Origin: Smittium mucronatum
Lineage: Eukaryota > Kickxellomycota > Harpellomycetes > Harpellales > Legeriomycetaceae
Length of the DNA: 25,280 nt
NCBI GenBank assembly: GCA_001953115.1
Contig: LSSL01002122.1
Coordinates: 1-25,280 of the forward strand
Reading direction: 5' to 3'
Below are positions 1-10,700 of the stretch, piece after piece. Under the pieces are notes generated by a model. It did no database searches, had not been told where the DNA came from, and saw only the letters and a program-made list of their open reading frames with translations. The first letter of the stretch is position 1. Each line of letters opens with the position of its first letter. Both the position numbers and the translations under genes were made by a program.

Positions 1-848
1 CGGGGGTGGGGGTGGGGGAATAGAGGGCTTGGGTACATGCGGGGGCTTGTTGTTTGGAGCAGCTATGCTTTTTTGATTTTCTATAGATTGGGGAGGTGGT
101 GGAGGATCAGGAATTACAGGCTGCGATGAAGGGTTTTTCACAATAGGCGTGGATTTAATAATTCCAATCTAAAGTTGGGAGAAATAAAAGGATAGAAAGG
201 ATAACAGAATATTCAAGAAAGTAACAGCGAATTAGAAAAGAGTAATAAATAATAAAAAAATGTTAGAATGTGGCGTAAATAAAAGTAAAATAAATACGGT
301 TTCGTTGTTTCCAGCTTCAGGTTTATTATTATCCAAAATCTAAGGGAAAATAAAGCAAGTGATATTAAAAGAGAACTGGATAGAGAGAAGATTTAGAAAG
401 TACCTCCAAGTAAGATTTGGGGACAAAGCCGATTCCAGCTTTGCTTTTTATTAAAACCCAGTCGGGATCCTCGTCATCGAGTATATCTACAGTTTCATTT
501 TCAGTCATAGAAGTTTCTTCATCTTCGGTATAAGAGTAGTCATAAATACACACAGCATGAGCCAAAACATCAAGCTGGGTATTAGAAAAGAGAAGCACAA
601 AAGAATTTTAAAAAGGGGTCTTTAAAAAAGGCAAGAGAGAATAGAAAGCAAATCACCTCTTCCAAATAAGAGGTGGGGACGATACCGATGGGAATGTTGT
701 CATCAGTTGGGTCACGGGCCTTAACCTTAATCCAGCCGGGTTCAGTTTCCTCGATGATAAAGAAGAGTTGATCCTCATATATGGTTAGCTCCTCGCTGTC
801 CTGGGCAGAATATTGGTATATGGCCCTGCAGACCTTGGAGTAAGGCAT
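1..848 (-). CDS. SLA1: Sla1-like endocytic actin-patch adaptor, N-terminal part (SH3-SH3-Pro-rich)
   Basis: Four exons are inferred on the minus strand: 848-657, 574-404, 339-298 and 168-1, joined by GT-AG introns of 82, 64 and 129 nt, all phase 0. They give 191 residues and the frame stays open off the left edge. Residues about 7-64 form one SH3 domain (CRAIYQYSAQDSEELT, PGWIKVKA, IGIVPTSYLEE). Residues about 69-121 form a second (AVCIYDYS, DEDPDWVLIKS, IGFVPKSYLE). Both resemble the closely spaced SH3-1/SH3-2 pair of yeast Sla1, including the shared DILDDEDPDW-like core. A short spacer and a Pro-rich tract (PDPPPPPQ, IPPPPPP) follow. In fungi Sla1 couples cargo and clathrin adaptors to WASP/Las17 and actin at cortical patches; that role is by homology. 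The start has a strong context (CACCATG). The third SH3, SHD1 and C-terminal repeats expected of the family would lie beyond position 1. The third exon (14 codons) is the least certain. Confidence 0.88.
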
Positions 849-2350
849 GGTGAGGGTAAAAATAAGCGAGACGACAAAGATAATACACGGGATGTGGTTA
901 TTGGAGAAAAGATATCTGGAATAGGATATAATCCCTTATGGGAGAAATAGTATTGCAGCTCAAGTTTATTATAGCTATCTCTTTATGGGTTATGGCGGCC
1001 TGATTTCTGCGAGCATTCTAGCACTTGCTATAGCCACCTGATTTATCCCTATGTTTATTTCGGTCTTTTTCAGCTTCCCAGACGCAGTGTAATCTGCCAT
1101 CTTCGATCTGATTCGCTCTCCTCTGATCATTGACAATCGTTTATCCAATCTCATTCTATATTATCTGCTCACACGTATTATCGTTTCATGTCATTTGACC
1201 AAATTTACCTATAAATATAAAAAAAGAAAACATCCAACAGATGCCGCCGGAATCGATATCTATTGGGATATCTGTAGCCCAAATTAGTCTTAGATTTCAG
1301 CAAGACATGGTGGTTGGCCCATTTCCAGACACATCCAATAGATGGCTCCGCCTATCTTGTTTTTGAGTGGTAATTACAAAATTCACATTTGAATCTCCTG
1401 CAGAGTTTCTGATTGATCGATAACAACGCCTTACCCACTCCACCGTTGTTTTTATTTGCTAAAATGTTTGCTCTTTTACTTTATTTGAAAAACAGAAACC
1501 AATACAGATAATATACAATTTTATTGGTAGAACCACAACTCCTTAGTCCCTTTAGAAACCGACTTTTTTGAGGGCATTATTTGTGCATTCTTGTATTTTC
1601 CATTTGATGAACAGAAACAAACCTAGTTATTGTCGCAGCTTTTTCTAAAGCTGGCCTAGTGGTTTGAAAATATATGATATCTTGCTATTATCCTGAAAAG
1701 CCTAAAACAATCGAGAAATTGGCTTGGTTTAGTAATAGGCGATGTCCCATTATGTCATATTGTCAATATTTACTTGAGTCTCAGTCCAAATATGGGAAAT
1801 TCTCTTCGAGAGTGGCCACCTGCTTATTAAATTTTTACCGCTTTCCTAATTTGCAAAAATTAACATTTCCAGACTATAAATTTATTGGATACTGTAAAAC
1901 ACAAATGAAATTTTTCGATTGGCGAAATATTCGAAACCTATTCGCTCTAAAATTCATTTTCATTTCTATTTGTTAGGTGATGATTTAATTATATATAACC
2001 AATGGTTTGCATGTCAAAAAAAAAGATTGGCCCTGAAAGGAATTTTCCATACGCAGTTTGCGAAATTGTCTATTTTCCATCCAAATATTCTCTTTTTTTT
2101 TTCTTTTTTTTTTTATCACGGAATTATCCAAATATTCTCTGTGTATTTATTCCCTCGTTTCCGCTATTTGCCACCCTTGAACCAATGCCCAGTGGGATCG
2201 GAGCCGCTAGAGCGATAGATGGGAGTGGGATGAAATTTGATTATTTTTTCCTTATGTTGTATTTTTACTTTTGTTTCCAGTATTTAAATATTATAAATAA
2301 ATTCCCTTTAAAAAATAAAAAGTCCGCTATTTGCCAATAAAGCTTGTGCA
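849..2350. other. intergenic region upstream of the Sla1-like gene
   Basis: No credible gene is seen. The base composition is milder than in the desert to the right. The first part should hold the promoter of the Sla1-like gene. A 100-codon ATG-started frame at 1674-1976 (plus) has no recognisable motif and is expected by chance at this composition. A TATAAATATA string on the plus strand near 1211 has no gene behind it. Two copies of a short degenerate repeat begin at 1230 and 1331. The 14-mer TCCGCTATTTGCCA occurs twice, near 2159 and 2323; the second copy resembles the repeat array at 23.8-23.9 kb. Confidence 0.6.
1230..1352 (+). repeat. short degenerate direct repeat (two copies)
   Basis: ACATCCAACAGATG followed by CCGCC at 1230-1248 recurs as ACATCCAATAGATG followed by GCTCCGCC at 1331-1352, a spacing of about 100 bases. 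The copies differ by one C/T change and a small insertion. The function is unknown. The repeat may be a remnant of a longer duplication. Confidence 0.45.
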
Positions 2351-5300
2351 CAATTCAATTTTACCCATTTATTACTCGCTCGTATATTCCCCAAGGATTG
2401 ATTTTGGCCCAAAATGTTGGGCATTTATGGTATATCAATAATTGTTTTGAGATCCCCGCAAATTCTCTATTAATTTTTCATAAAAAAATAAATAAATCCC
2501 GCAGGCTTGGTGCGTATTAGATAAAGGTTTCATTTCCATAATAAAATCGTTTTTTTTCTTCCTATTTTTCATCATTTTCTGTAAATAGAACACGAATATA
2601 TTCTGGTAGATTTTCTCTTAATTATCAAAATATATGGCTATTTTATAAGTAATCTTTGTTCAGTACTTTTTTTTCTAATTAAAAACGAACATAACCATCA
2701 AATTCATCAAATTATACTTTTGTCTAATAAATCTTTAAATCCCTTCCATGGATTGGAATTGTTGTAAATTTATCTTATAGATTATGGCCATAAAATAAAA
2801 ATTATAAATTATTTTGAAAAATCTAGAAGCTACATCAATTAATTTCGTGGTAAATCTATTTTAAGAATTAAAAATTGTAATAAATACCTTCTTGTTAGAG
2901 TTTGAATAATTGTATTTATGGCTAGGTATTAATTTTTATCCAAATAAGTAATATATTTGGCTAATTATGTTTGGGTGAGAACATTAGGGTTTAATTTTTA
3001 TTTTAGAATTATATAGTATAAAGCATAATTATATTCAAAAGATTTTCCAAAAAAAGGTATTAAAAAATCACTTCTTTTTCATTAGTAAAAGTGTGCGTTC
3101 ATTGTACACTCTAAAAAATTAATGGATTGAAAAAATAATTCGGTCTGAGGGTAATAAGCAATGGTTTCATCTGAAAAAAAATAGGAAGGGTATATGAAAA
3201 AATATATAGTTGATTAGACATCAATAGTTTGCCTTTTGATAAGTGAAAAAATGATTTCCAATAGCGCTTCACTCGTATTCTTACATTCCAGTCCAATTAA
3301 TAAAAATCACACTTTTATCGTGATATAAATTTAAATGTCGTAAAAATTTTATTTCTATATTAATTTCATATCAATTTATGAATTTGAAAAAATTTCAACT
3401 CTTGTAACAACTAAAAAGCTAAATTTTGAAATAAATTTCGCTTTTAACTTCTCTAAGTATTCATAAAATCGGGTTAAATCCTCCCGTTAACCAATTAATA
3501 ACAATACTAAATTATTTCTGAACCTCTAGATTCATATTCTCCAATATAAAAGAAATGGTCATATACCCTTAAATTATTTACAATCCCCCTTTCTTAAAAA
3601 TACTTAATGTATTTTCAAAATAGATTTTAACTCATCTCTCTCTATTTTTTTATTATGAATTATAAATTTTTAACAATTAAACTCGATTAGAAACTTTAAT
3701 GATCCACTATATTTTCCTCGGTAGCTGAAGATGTTGACAGCAGTATATAATACAACAGATTAAAAAATTAAATCTCTTAATAAACGACCTATTTTTTTAA
3801 TTAAACTTATCCATAATAAAACCCTTTTTTAATCATTTATTATCTCTAAATATTAGCCATTAATATATATTCATTAAGTTGATAATTTAAATTAATTCAG
3901 TTTAAATAACCATTGGTTTTTTTTTAAAAGTGCCATTTTTTATCATTCAAAACTCGGATTTTTATAATGATTATATTTGCCAATAGCGGTTAATTTAGTC
4001 TCTTTCATAAACCTTTCTAATTTCAAAACAAATTACAAACAAAATATGATTTCGAGATATAAATAGATGTATTCAAATTCCATCGATTAGAATTTTATTG
4101 TTTTGATAGTTATATCATAAATAAAATCGACAAATAAATACCTTTTCAGGCCGTAAAATTACCTACACGTATTTTTATTTAAATTTTATTATATGAATTT
4201 TATTTATTTAAATTTTTCTGGAAAAATTACATAAATATGATATTTGTGTTATATCATCCTTATACCTTTCACTTTTGTATTTAGATTTTACCACATAGTA
4301 ATTTTCACCATTCCGAATTAGTTTTGATAATTATAATTAAGTTATAAGATTCGATTTAAAATATCTAACTATTTATATTCTTCCTGAAAATATACACTTA
4401 CTCAATTTATTTAATTTCCGTTGAAATTATAATAATATTTTCTCCATATATTAAAATAATAAGTTCTTAATTCCATTTTTCGAAAATTAAAATAACCTAA
4501 AATTAAAATATTGTATTTTAATTTGTAATTTTTTATTATTCACTATAATACTTATATATATATAATTGTATTTTTGCTCTTAATCTTTAATACAATAGTG
4601 GCTTAAAATGCTAATACTCTGCTAATTTATACTTTCACTTATTATAAATATAAATTATCAAAAAAAATCAGCATTTATATATTTATAAACAAATAAATTA
4701 GTCAATATGTGATTTTGCTTGTGAAGATAACTACATTCGGACTAAAAATAGTTATTTTTTCAAATTTTCAAAAAAATTACATTTGACATTAAATATTGTT
4801 AATTTTTATGTATGTAAATATTTTTTTGTTTTTTTAAATAGAGCGAGACAATTTCTGAAAATTTTCCCTGATAAATGCATTCCTAAATTAAAATTATATA
4901 AAAATTCATCCTAATTAACATCGATTGACAAAAACTATCAATTAGGAAATTTTCGCAATACCTTTTTCTGGGTATATCAATATTAAATAATATTCTAGGG
5001 GATTTTTTTAAAATCGCAATTAGTGATCTTTTCTTTTTTTTTGGATATTTTATTTTATTTTAAAATCATGTTTATATTATTGGAAGTCTCTAATTATAAT
5101 ATACCGCAAGTAAGTCTATTTTTTTTTTAAAAAAACCGCTTTTTAAGCACTGAAAGATCTTCATAAGGTTTAAAATAAGAAATATTACTTTTATAGTTAT
5201 GGAAAGTGATATTTTCTTTTTTAAATTTAAATTTTATCTCACTATATCCTCTATGTTAAAAATATCTTAATATTTTAAGTAAGTTAACAAAATCTCTTTA

Positions 5301-7107
5301 AATTTATTGTTAAATATTTTAACCCAGATTTATTTTTATTTTTATTTTTATAATTATATTCCCTAGCTTAATTTAAATTTATTTTTTTCATTTGAATTGG
5401 GTTCAAGGTTTATCCAAAAAAAAAAAAATTGGAAATTTGAAATGAAGGAGTTTACTTTAATAAACAGTTTTATTGTTTATTTTAATATATTTAATTGAAT
5501 TTAGATTATTTTTTTTGGTAAAACAATTATTATATTTTTACTGCTATGTATATAAAATATATAAAGTCGTTTTTTTTAGCATTTTTTCTAAAGTGAAAAT
5601 AATATCTATTTTCAGATTTATGAATATAATATTTAAAAATGAAATGAAAATCCCTATCCATACTTGTAAAAAGCAAATTTGATTTCGATATCGAATGATG
5701 TGATGTTCTCTGGGATTAATATTATTAATTTAAAAAAAAAACTGTAAAAATACTTGTCAGAATTCTTAATTTACATTTTTATTATTAAATAATTTATTTT
5801 GGAATGATTATTTTATTTTTAAATCACCTTAATTCCAAACAAGTTTTTTTATGAAAAAATCGGATGGAAAGTCATTTTCATTTTTCTATGAAAAAAATTG
5901 AAATTTTGCAGTAAAATAAACAATATCTTTATATTAAAATGTTCAAATCTTATAAAAAATCTCAATATATTCCTAATCTTTAATTGTTTTGCTTTTTTAA
6001 ATTTAAGGTGCAATTTCATCAAAAATTAAATGATAAAAAAAAATCTAAGTTATAAAAACACTGCAGATGACAAGTACTTTTTAGTTTTTGTATTAAACAC
6101 AGGCTAGACTATTTGAATATATGTATGTATATATTATAAATATATGTATTATTTATTGGTTTTTCAGAAAGTTAAAAAGTCAAAATTCCGCGAATAGGGG
6201 TTAAAATTTAAAGATAAATAATAATTATTAAATCGCAATTTTCAAAAAAATAACCCATTTAAATTGACCTTTTTTATTTTTTTAAAAAAATTTAATTTAT
6301 ATTAATTTATATTATGATTATCTTTTTACGCTTATCATAAAAAATATTTCTGAATTCTTAAAAAAGTGAAAAGATATTAATTACAGAAAAATAAAACAAA
6401 ATCCTTTTCTAAATATAGAAGTATATTACGAATAAATAAAAAAATCTACCAAAAATTAGAAAATAGAGATAGTGAATGATAATTTTTGATTGATGGTTTA
6501 TCTTTTCAAATGGTCGGATTTTTATTAAATAAATAAATAAAAATGGTACTAATATCATAAAAACAATATTACTAAGATATTGATAAAAAATTCGAGAGTA
6601 AAAGCAAAAATCATTTTTATTAGATATATTTAAAGATTAAAGCTCAGATAAAATTCATATAAGTAAGCCTTTGATGATTAAAGCTGTGTTTCTAATTTTT
6701 TGAAAATTTTAGAGGGTTATAAAACTATTATTTAACAAATTATACAGTTTAGAATAGTTTGACCATTATTTTATATTTAAAAAATCTTATTTTTTTACTA
6801 AAAAATATAAATATTATGGAATTATACTACTAGGGGCGCTTAAATGGAAGAAAGCATAAAAAAAATTGATAAAAAGTTGCATAAATGGATATGAAATAAC
6901 AAGATAATTTAAAAATAATTTATATATTACATTTTACATTTTAAAAAAAGTTATTAAATAAAAAGACTCAAAGTGGAAATTCCAAGAAATATAAAGTTAA
7001 ATGAGGTATTTTTGAACATTTTAAATTATCTGGTATTTGATTAATTATTTTAGGGAGATATGAAATTATATAAACCTAAGAGTGAAATAAATTGTTGTGT
7101 TTTAGGG
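2351..7107. other. extremely AT-rich gene desert, left arm
   Basis: Almost entirely A and T homopolymer runs and short AT words, with stop codons in every frame every few codons. No domain, tRNA-like or repeat-unit structure was seen. The few frames over 60 codons are low-complexity (Phe/Ile/Lys/Tyr/Asn) and are rejected as genes. Two T-then-A palindromes lie at 5119-5135 and 6277-6290. The G versus C balance on the plus strand appears to switch near 4.8 kb, from C-richer to G-richer. Together with the right arm this is a candidate for centromeric or heterochromatic DNA, an inference from composition and gene absence only. Confidence 0.7.
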
Positions 7108-7139
7108 GTTTATAGTGTACTTTTAGAAGTACTCTAAAC
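7108..7139. repeat. inverted repeat at left edge of the GC island
   Basis: GTACTT (7117-7122) and AAGTAC (7127-7132) pair around a TTAG loop. The stem can extend outward through a small bulge with GTTTA (7108-7112) against TAAAC (7135-7139). It sits directly before the abrupt rise in GC at about 7143-7175, so it may mark the boundary of the inserted or transcribed segment. Confidence 0.5.
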
Positions 7140-7142
7140 TAA

Positions 7143-7617
7143 AATTTCACATAACGTTGTATTATTATTGGTTGGGAGTAGTGGAGACAGCGCACAGCGA
7201 TTCAGAGGACAGAGATTCGTGGGTAGGACCATCTCGAATCAGGAGGAACCGATCTTTTAGTACAGTTGAGGCATAGTCTAGTGCAAAAGTCCAGCGTTCG
7301 ACAATCAGACGGATCTCAGCGTCTAACAGCTATTTGTAGGAAAGCCATGTCGATCAATCCCATGTTTGGATAGGAGTCAAATTTTATTAATCCCGTTAGA
7401 AATGGGCTCTGAATAGGAGCTCAGTAGCTTCAATTAACTATTTTTCATTGAAAAAGAATTTAATTCATGACTGCATTTAACCTCAGTCATCCAGCCTACT
7501 TGAAGCAGTGCCAGGGGGGGGGGTCTTTCGGTTGGTAGATTGAACCCTTTTCCCGTAGGTACGCAGCCGGTAGTCCGGTAGAGGAGCTTATTTTAGTTAT
7601 GATAATAGTCTTTTCTA
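7143..7617 (+). ncRNA. candidate structured non-coding RNA (GC-rich island in AT desert)
   Basis: About 450 bases near 45% GC stand out from flanks close to 20% GC. Several local hairpins are visible: GATTCG/CGAATC (7214-7219 with 7235-7240) with an inner TGG/CCA; AGACG/CGTCT (7307-7311 with 7320-7324); CCCGTT/AATGGG (7392-7397 with 7401-7406, one G-U pair); GCTC/GAGC (7406-7409 with 7417-7420); ATGACTG/CAGTCAT (7467-7473 with 7484-7490). A run of ten G is at 7514-7523 and CCGGTAG is repeated at 7567 and 7575. Plus-strand T-runs from about 7611 could end a Pol III transcript. I looked for the signatures of 5S, SRP, RNase P/MRP, U1-U6, U3 and tRNA and recognised none. No good A-box or B-box is visible, although GTTCGA at 7295 is a partial B-box match. 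It could instead be a foreign insertion or a relic of coding sequence. Strand is assigned from the T-runs only. Confidence 0.35.
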
Positions 7618-7670
7618 TAAGTCTTTTTCTTTTATTTTTTTTATTTCTTTTTTTAGTATAGTTTTTAATC

Positions 7671-7710
7671 ACGTTATCTTATAATAAAACTCCGCGATAC
7701 AAAAAAATAA
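7671..7710 (+). repeat. dispersed A-tailed repeat copy (related to 23850-23888)
   Basis: The 30 bases 7671-7700 match 23850-23879 at 23 positions, and both copies are followed by an A-run and TAAA. Six of the seven differences are transitions. The shared core is TCYGYGATAC plus the A-run. The copy lies about 55 bases beyond the GC island, so it may be the 3' end of the same element. The element type is unknown; an A-rich end would suit a retroposed sequence. Confidence 0.5.
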
Positions 7711-7712
7711 AA

Positions 7713-10700
7713 GTAATTATATAAAAATTTGAAATTTGCTTATTTGTTTTAAAATTCTTATAATTATCAGTATTGGTTAAAAAAGATATGATATACTAAA
7801 ATAGGATTTTTTTTTTTTTGGATAGCATAATTTCAAATTTGAGTCCTAAAATATTCTAATTATGGATTTACAATATTGGTTTCATATTATGACAATATAT
7901 AGATATATGAATTATCTAAAAAGAGAAATATATATATATAATAAAAAAAGCTTGAAACTGCTACAAGATATTCTAAGTATAAATAATTTTGAATTAATAG
8001 CTATTAAACTCAATCCTCACATTTCTAATTTTAAGTAAATTGTTTTTTCTATCTCCAAAAGTAAATAAAATTTCGGAAAAAAATATCGGTAAAAAATCAT
8101 TTAAATTTAAATTTTTTTATCTCTCTGCAGCTAATTTTTCGGGAATTAGAGGATCTAAATCTTGATTATTTGTTAGTTTATGCATTTTAAAAAAATTGAA
8201 ATATGAAAAAATCCAATTTAAATAATTATTTTAATTATATTGAAAAAAATATGAAAAATTCTTATTTTTATTAAAAAGACAATTAAACACCACTCTTCCT
8301 TATTGAATGAGATTGGTTTAAAATAATTTGATTTTATAATAAAAAAATTGTTTCAACTTAATAAAATTATACTTAGTCTCTTTTTAAATGGATAAATATT
8401 AGGTATTATAAAGTAAATAAATAATTTTTTTAAAATACCTATTTTTTCTTTGAGGAAAATCGGTCTATATAAACGAAAAAAAATTTAATCCAGTAAAAAA
8501 ATGTCACTTTTAGTTGATTATTAAGCCAATTAAGTTAAATTTAATTATTCTTTATTGATTTTTATCTAAAAATATCAAAAATACTACCATTTTTACAAAA
8601 AAATATAAATAAATGATTTTAGCTGAATTATCAAAATATAATAATAAAATTAGTTGGAAAAAATGTTAAAAATTAGCTCCTTTTTTCTTTTTTGCTACCT
8701 AACATAATTTCATATTGAAATTAGATATCTAAATTTAATTTTAAATAATTTTTTTGAAAAATTCAAAAAAAATTAATATTTATTAAACTAAATTTAATTA
8801 CTATTTTTGGGGCTTTCTCTTTTTTTAATATTTTCTAAACATCGGTGTTTAGTATTTTTATTAAAAAAGCACCATTTTCTATTTATTTAGTATAAAAAAA
8901 TCTAGTATTAAAAAGAACTCCGGTTTTTTTTTTTTCATATATATTTATTGGTATCGAATTTATCCCTTTTTTTCACTTTATAGAAATATTTATGTTTTCT
9001 TTAAAAAAATTTCTCACAGAAAAAATTTTTTGTAAGATTTTATACAGTAATATATTTATCGAAAAAATCGCATAAAAAAACACAATAAAAACTAGTTAAT
9101 TAATTAAAAATTTTACTAAATTTTGAAACTGATTTGAATTAACCTATAAATAATATTTTTATTAAATAATTAAACTGTTTTTGTAATAATCCATGAGACG
9201 GTTGATTTTTTTGCAGATATTTTTCTGATAATTTTTAATTTAAATTTGATTTTATTCGGTTTTAATTGATTTTAAACTATCATCAAAGGTTAATTTAAAA
9301 ACATAATTTTTTTATTTATTAATTTTTATTTAAGTTGATTTTTGAGTTCATATATATAGCAGAGAACACTAATTTAAACATTCTGGAAAATATATTAAAT
9401 TGAAATAGTACTAATTTTCAAAAAATCTGAGATTTATAAATAATTTGAACTTTTTGAAAATTATGTGACATTTTGAGGGAAAAAATACATTATTTCTCAC
9501 TTTTACTAATCAGAATGATATATTCAAAAAAATCGCACAAATAAATCTAATTTGTATGGATTTAATTTTCACCCAATTATTTCTAAAATAAATTATTACA
9601 TTTATCTCATTAAAGCTGATTAATTAATTAGCCATTTTTTTAAAGAAATTTTATACATCAAGTTTATTACTGAATAGATTCCAGCAAATTTAAAATTCGA
9701 TTTTATTAAATAAGTTTATCTCACTTTCCAATAAAAACCGAAAAAAACTTAATTAAAAATTTATGATTTTCTCATCTACCAATCGAAAAAAACGGTTAGA
9801 ATTATTTTAGTTCTAAAATCAAAAAGATTAGTAATATCGAAAAAGTATCCGAAACTGGGTAAAAAACAAATTTTTCTATTTTAAGTATTTTTTACAAATA
9901 AAAGCCGCTTGGGTTTTTAGGTAAAATAAAAAATATATTAATAGTGTAAATTTATTTAGTATAGAAATAAAAAAATATCTATACTAAATACTTATAATAG
10001 GGATAGTTATAAAATAACCGTGACTAACCTTAATATAATTTATACAAGCTATATCAATTAAAATTCACCCAAAAAAATAATCAAAAATTTACCTCATTAT
10101 AATTTTTCACATATATTCAATCCAGCTTACCATAAAAACGGCTAAAATTTATATTCTATAATCAAACTTAAACATTTCCAATCGGATGCTAATATCAATT
10201 TACAATTAAATCATATAGGCGGGGTTTTATATTAATATAAAATAATGGGATAATCAACCCTCAACTCTCCATATGATAACGCTAATAAAAGAGTAATTTA
10301 AGACCATTTAATCAAACCAAGTCTTTATTTTTAAGTCTACAGTAATATTTAAAATTTTATTAGAAATATGGATAAAACATATCAAGTCTCATAAAAAGCG
10401 CAGTTTAAAATCTATTTATTAAGCTTATTAGACACTTTAAACCTATTTATAATTTATCAGAGCTATCCAGATTTCAAAAAAACTGTTTGGTTTTTGTTTG
10501 AAATTAATTTTATATCACCCAAAATAAAACTTATCCAATTAGTTGGTCATTTATTTTAGCTCGGAATAAGTTCTCTTTTTGTGGGTTTTACACTTTTAAT
10601 TAAGTGTAATTTTTTAGCTGGGTTTTCGGAAAACTAACAAGAATGAACCAATAGAAGTATTAATTTTTCTCACTTTTTAATTTGGCGATAAATCAAACTT

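Noticed and set aside
1674..1976. 100-codon ATG frame on the plus strand
   Set aside because: No domain, signal or family resemblance. About one frame of this length is expected by chance in 25 kb at this composition.
1919..2218. Frame containing GDDLIIYN, reminiscent of a polymerase YxDD/GDD motif
   Set aside because: It begins with TTG, no other polymerase motif surrounds it, and the rest is low-complexity Phe-rich translation.
5473..5682. Phe/Ile/Tyr-rich frame in the AT desert, together with those at 3111-3296, 10710-10895 and 13007-13234
   Set aside because: Low-complexity translations of AT-rich DNA without conserved motifs. The 13007 frame starts with GTG.
7201..7330. Possible group I intron core (CAGAGGACAGA and GCATAGTC segments)
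   Set aside because: The P7 strands do not pair, and the other conserved core elements are missing or out of order.
7532..7552. GGTTCAATC-like T-arm on the minus strand within the GC island, considered as a tRNA
   Set aside because: The five-base T-stem does not pair and no acceptor, D-arm or anticodon arm could be placed.
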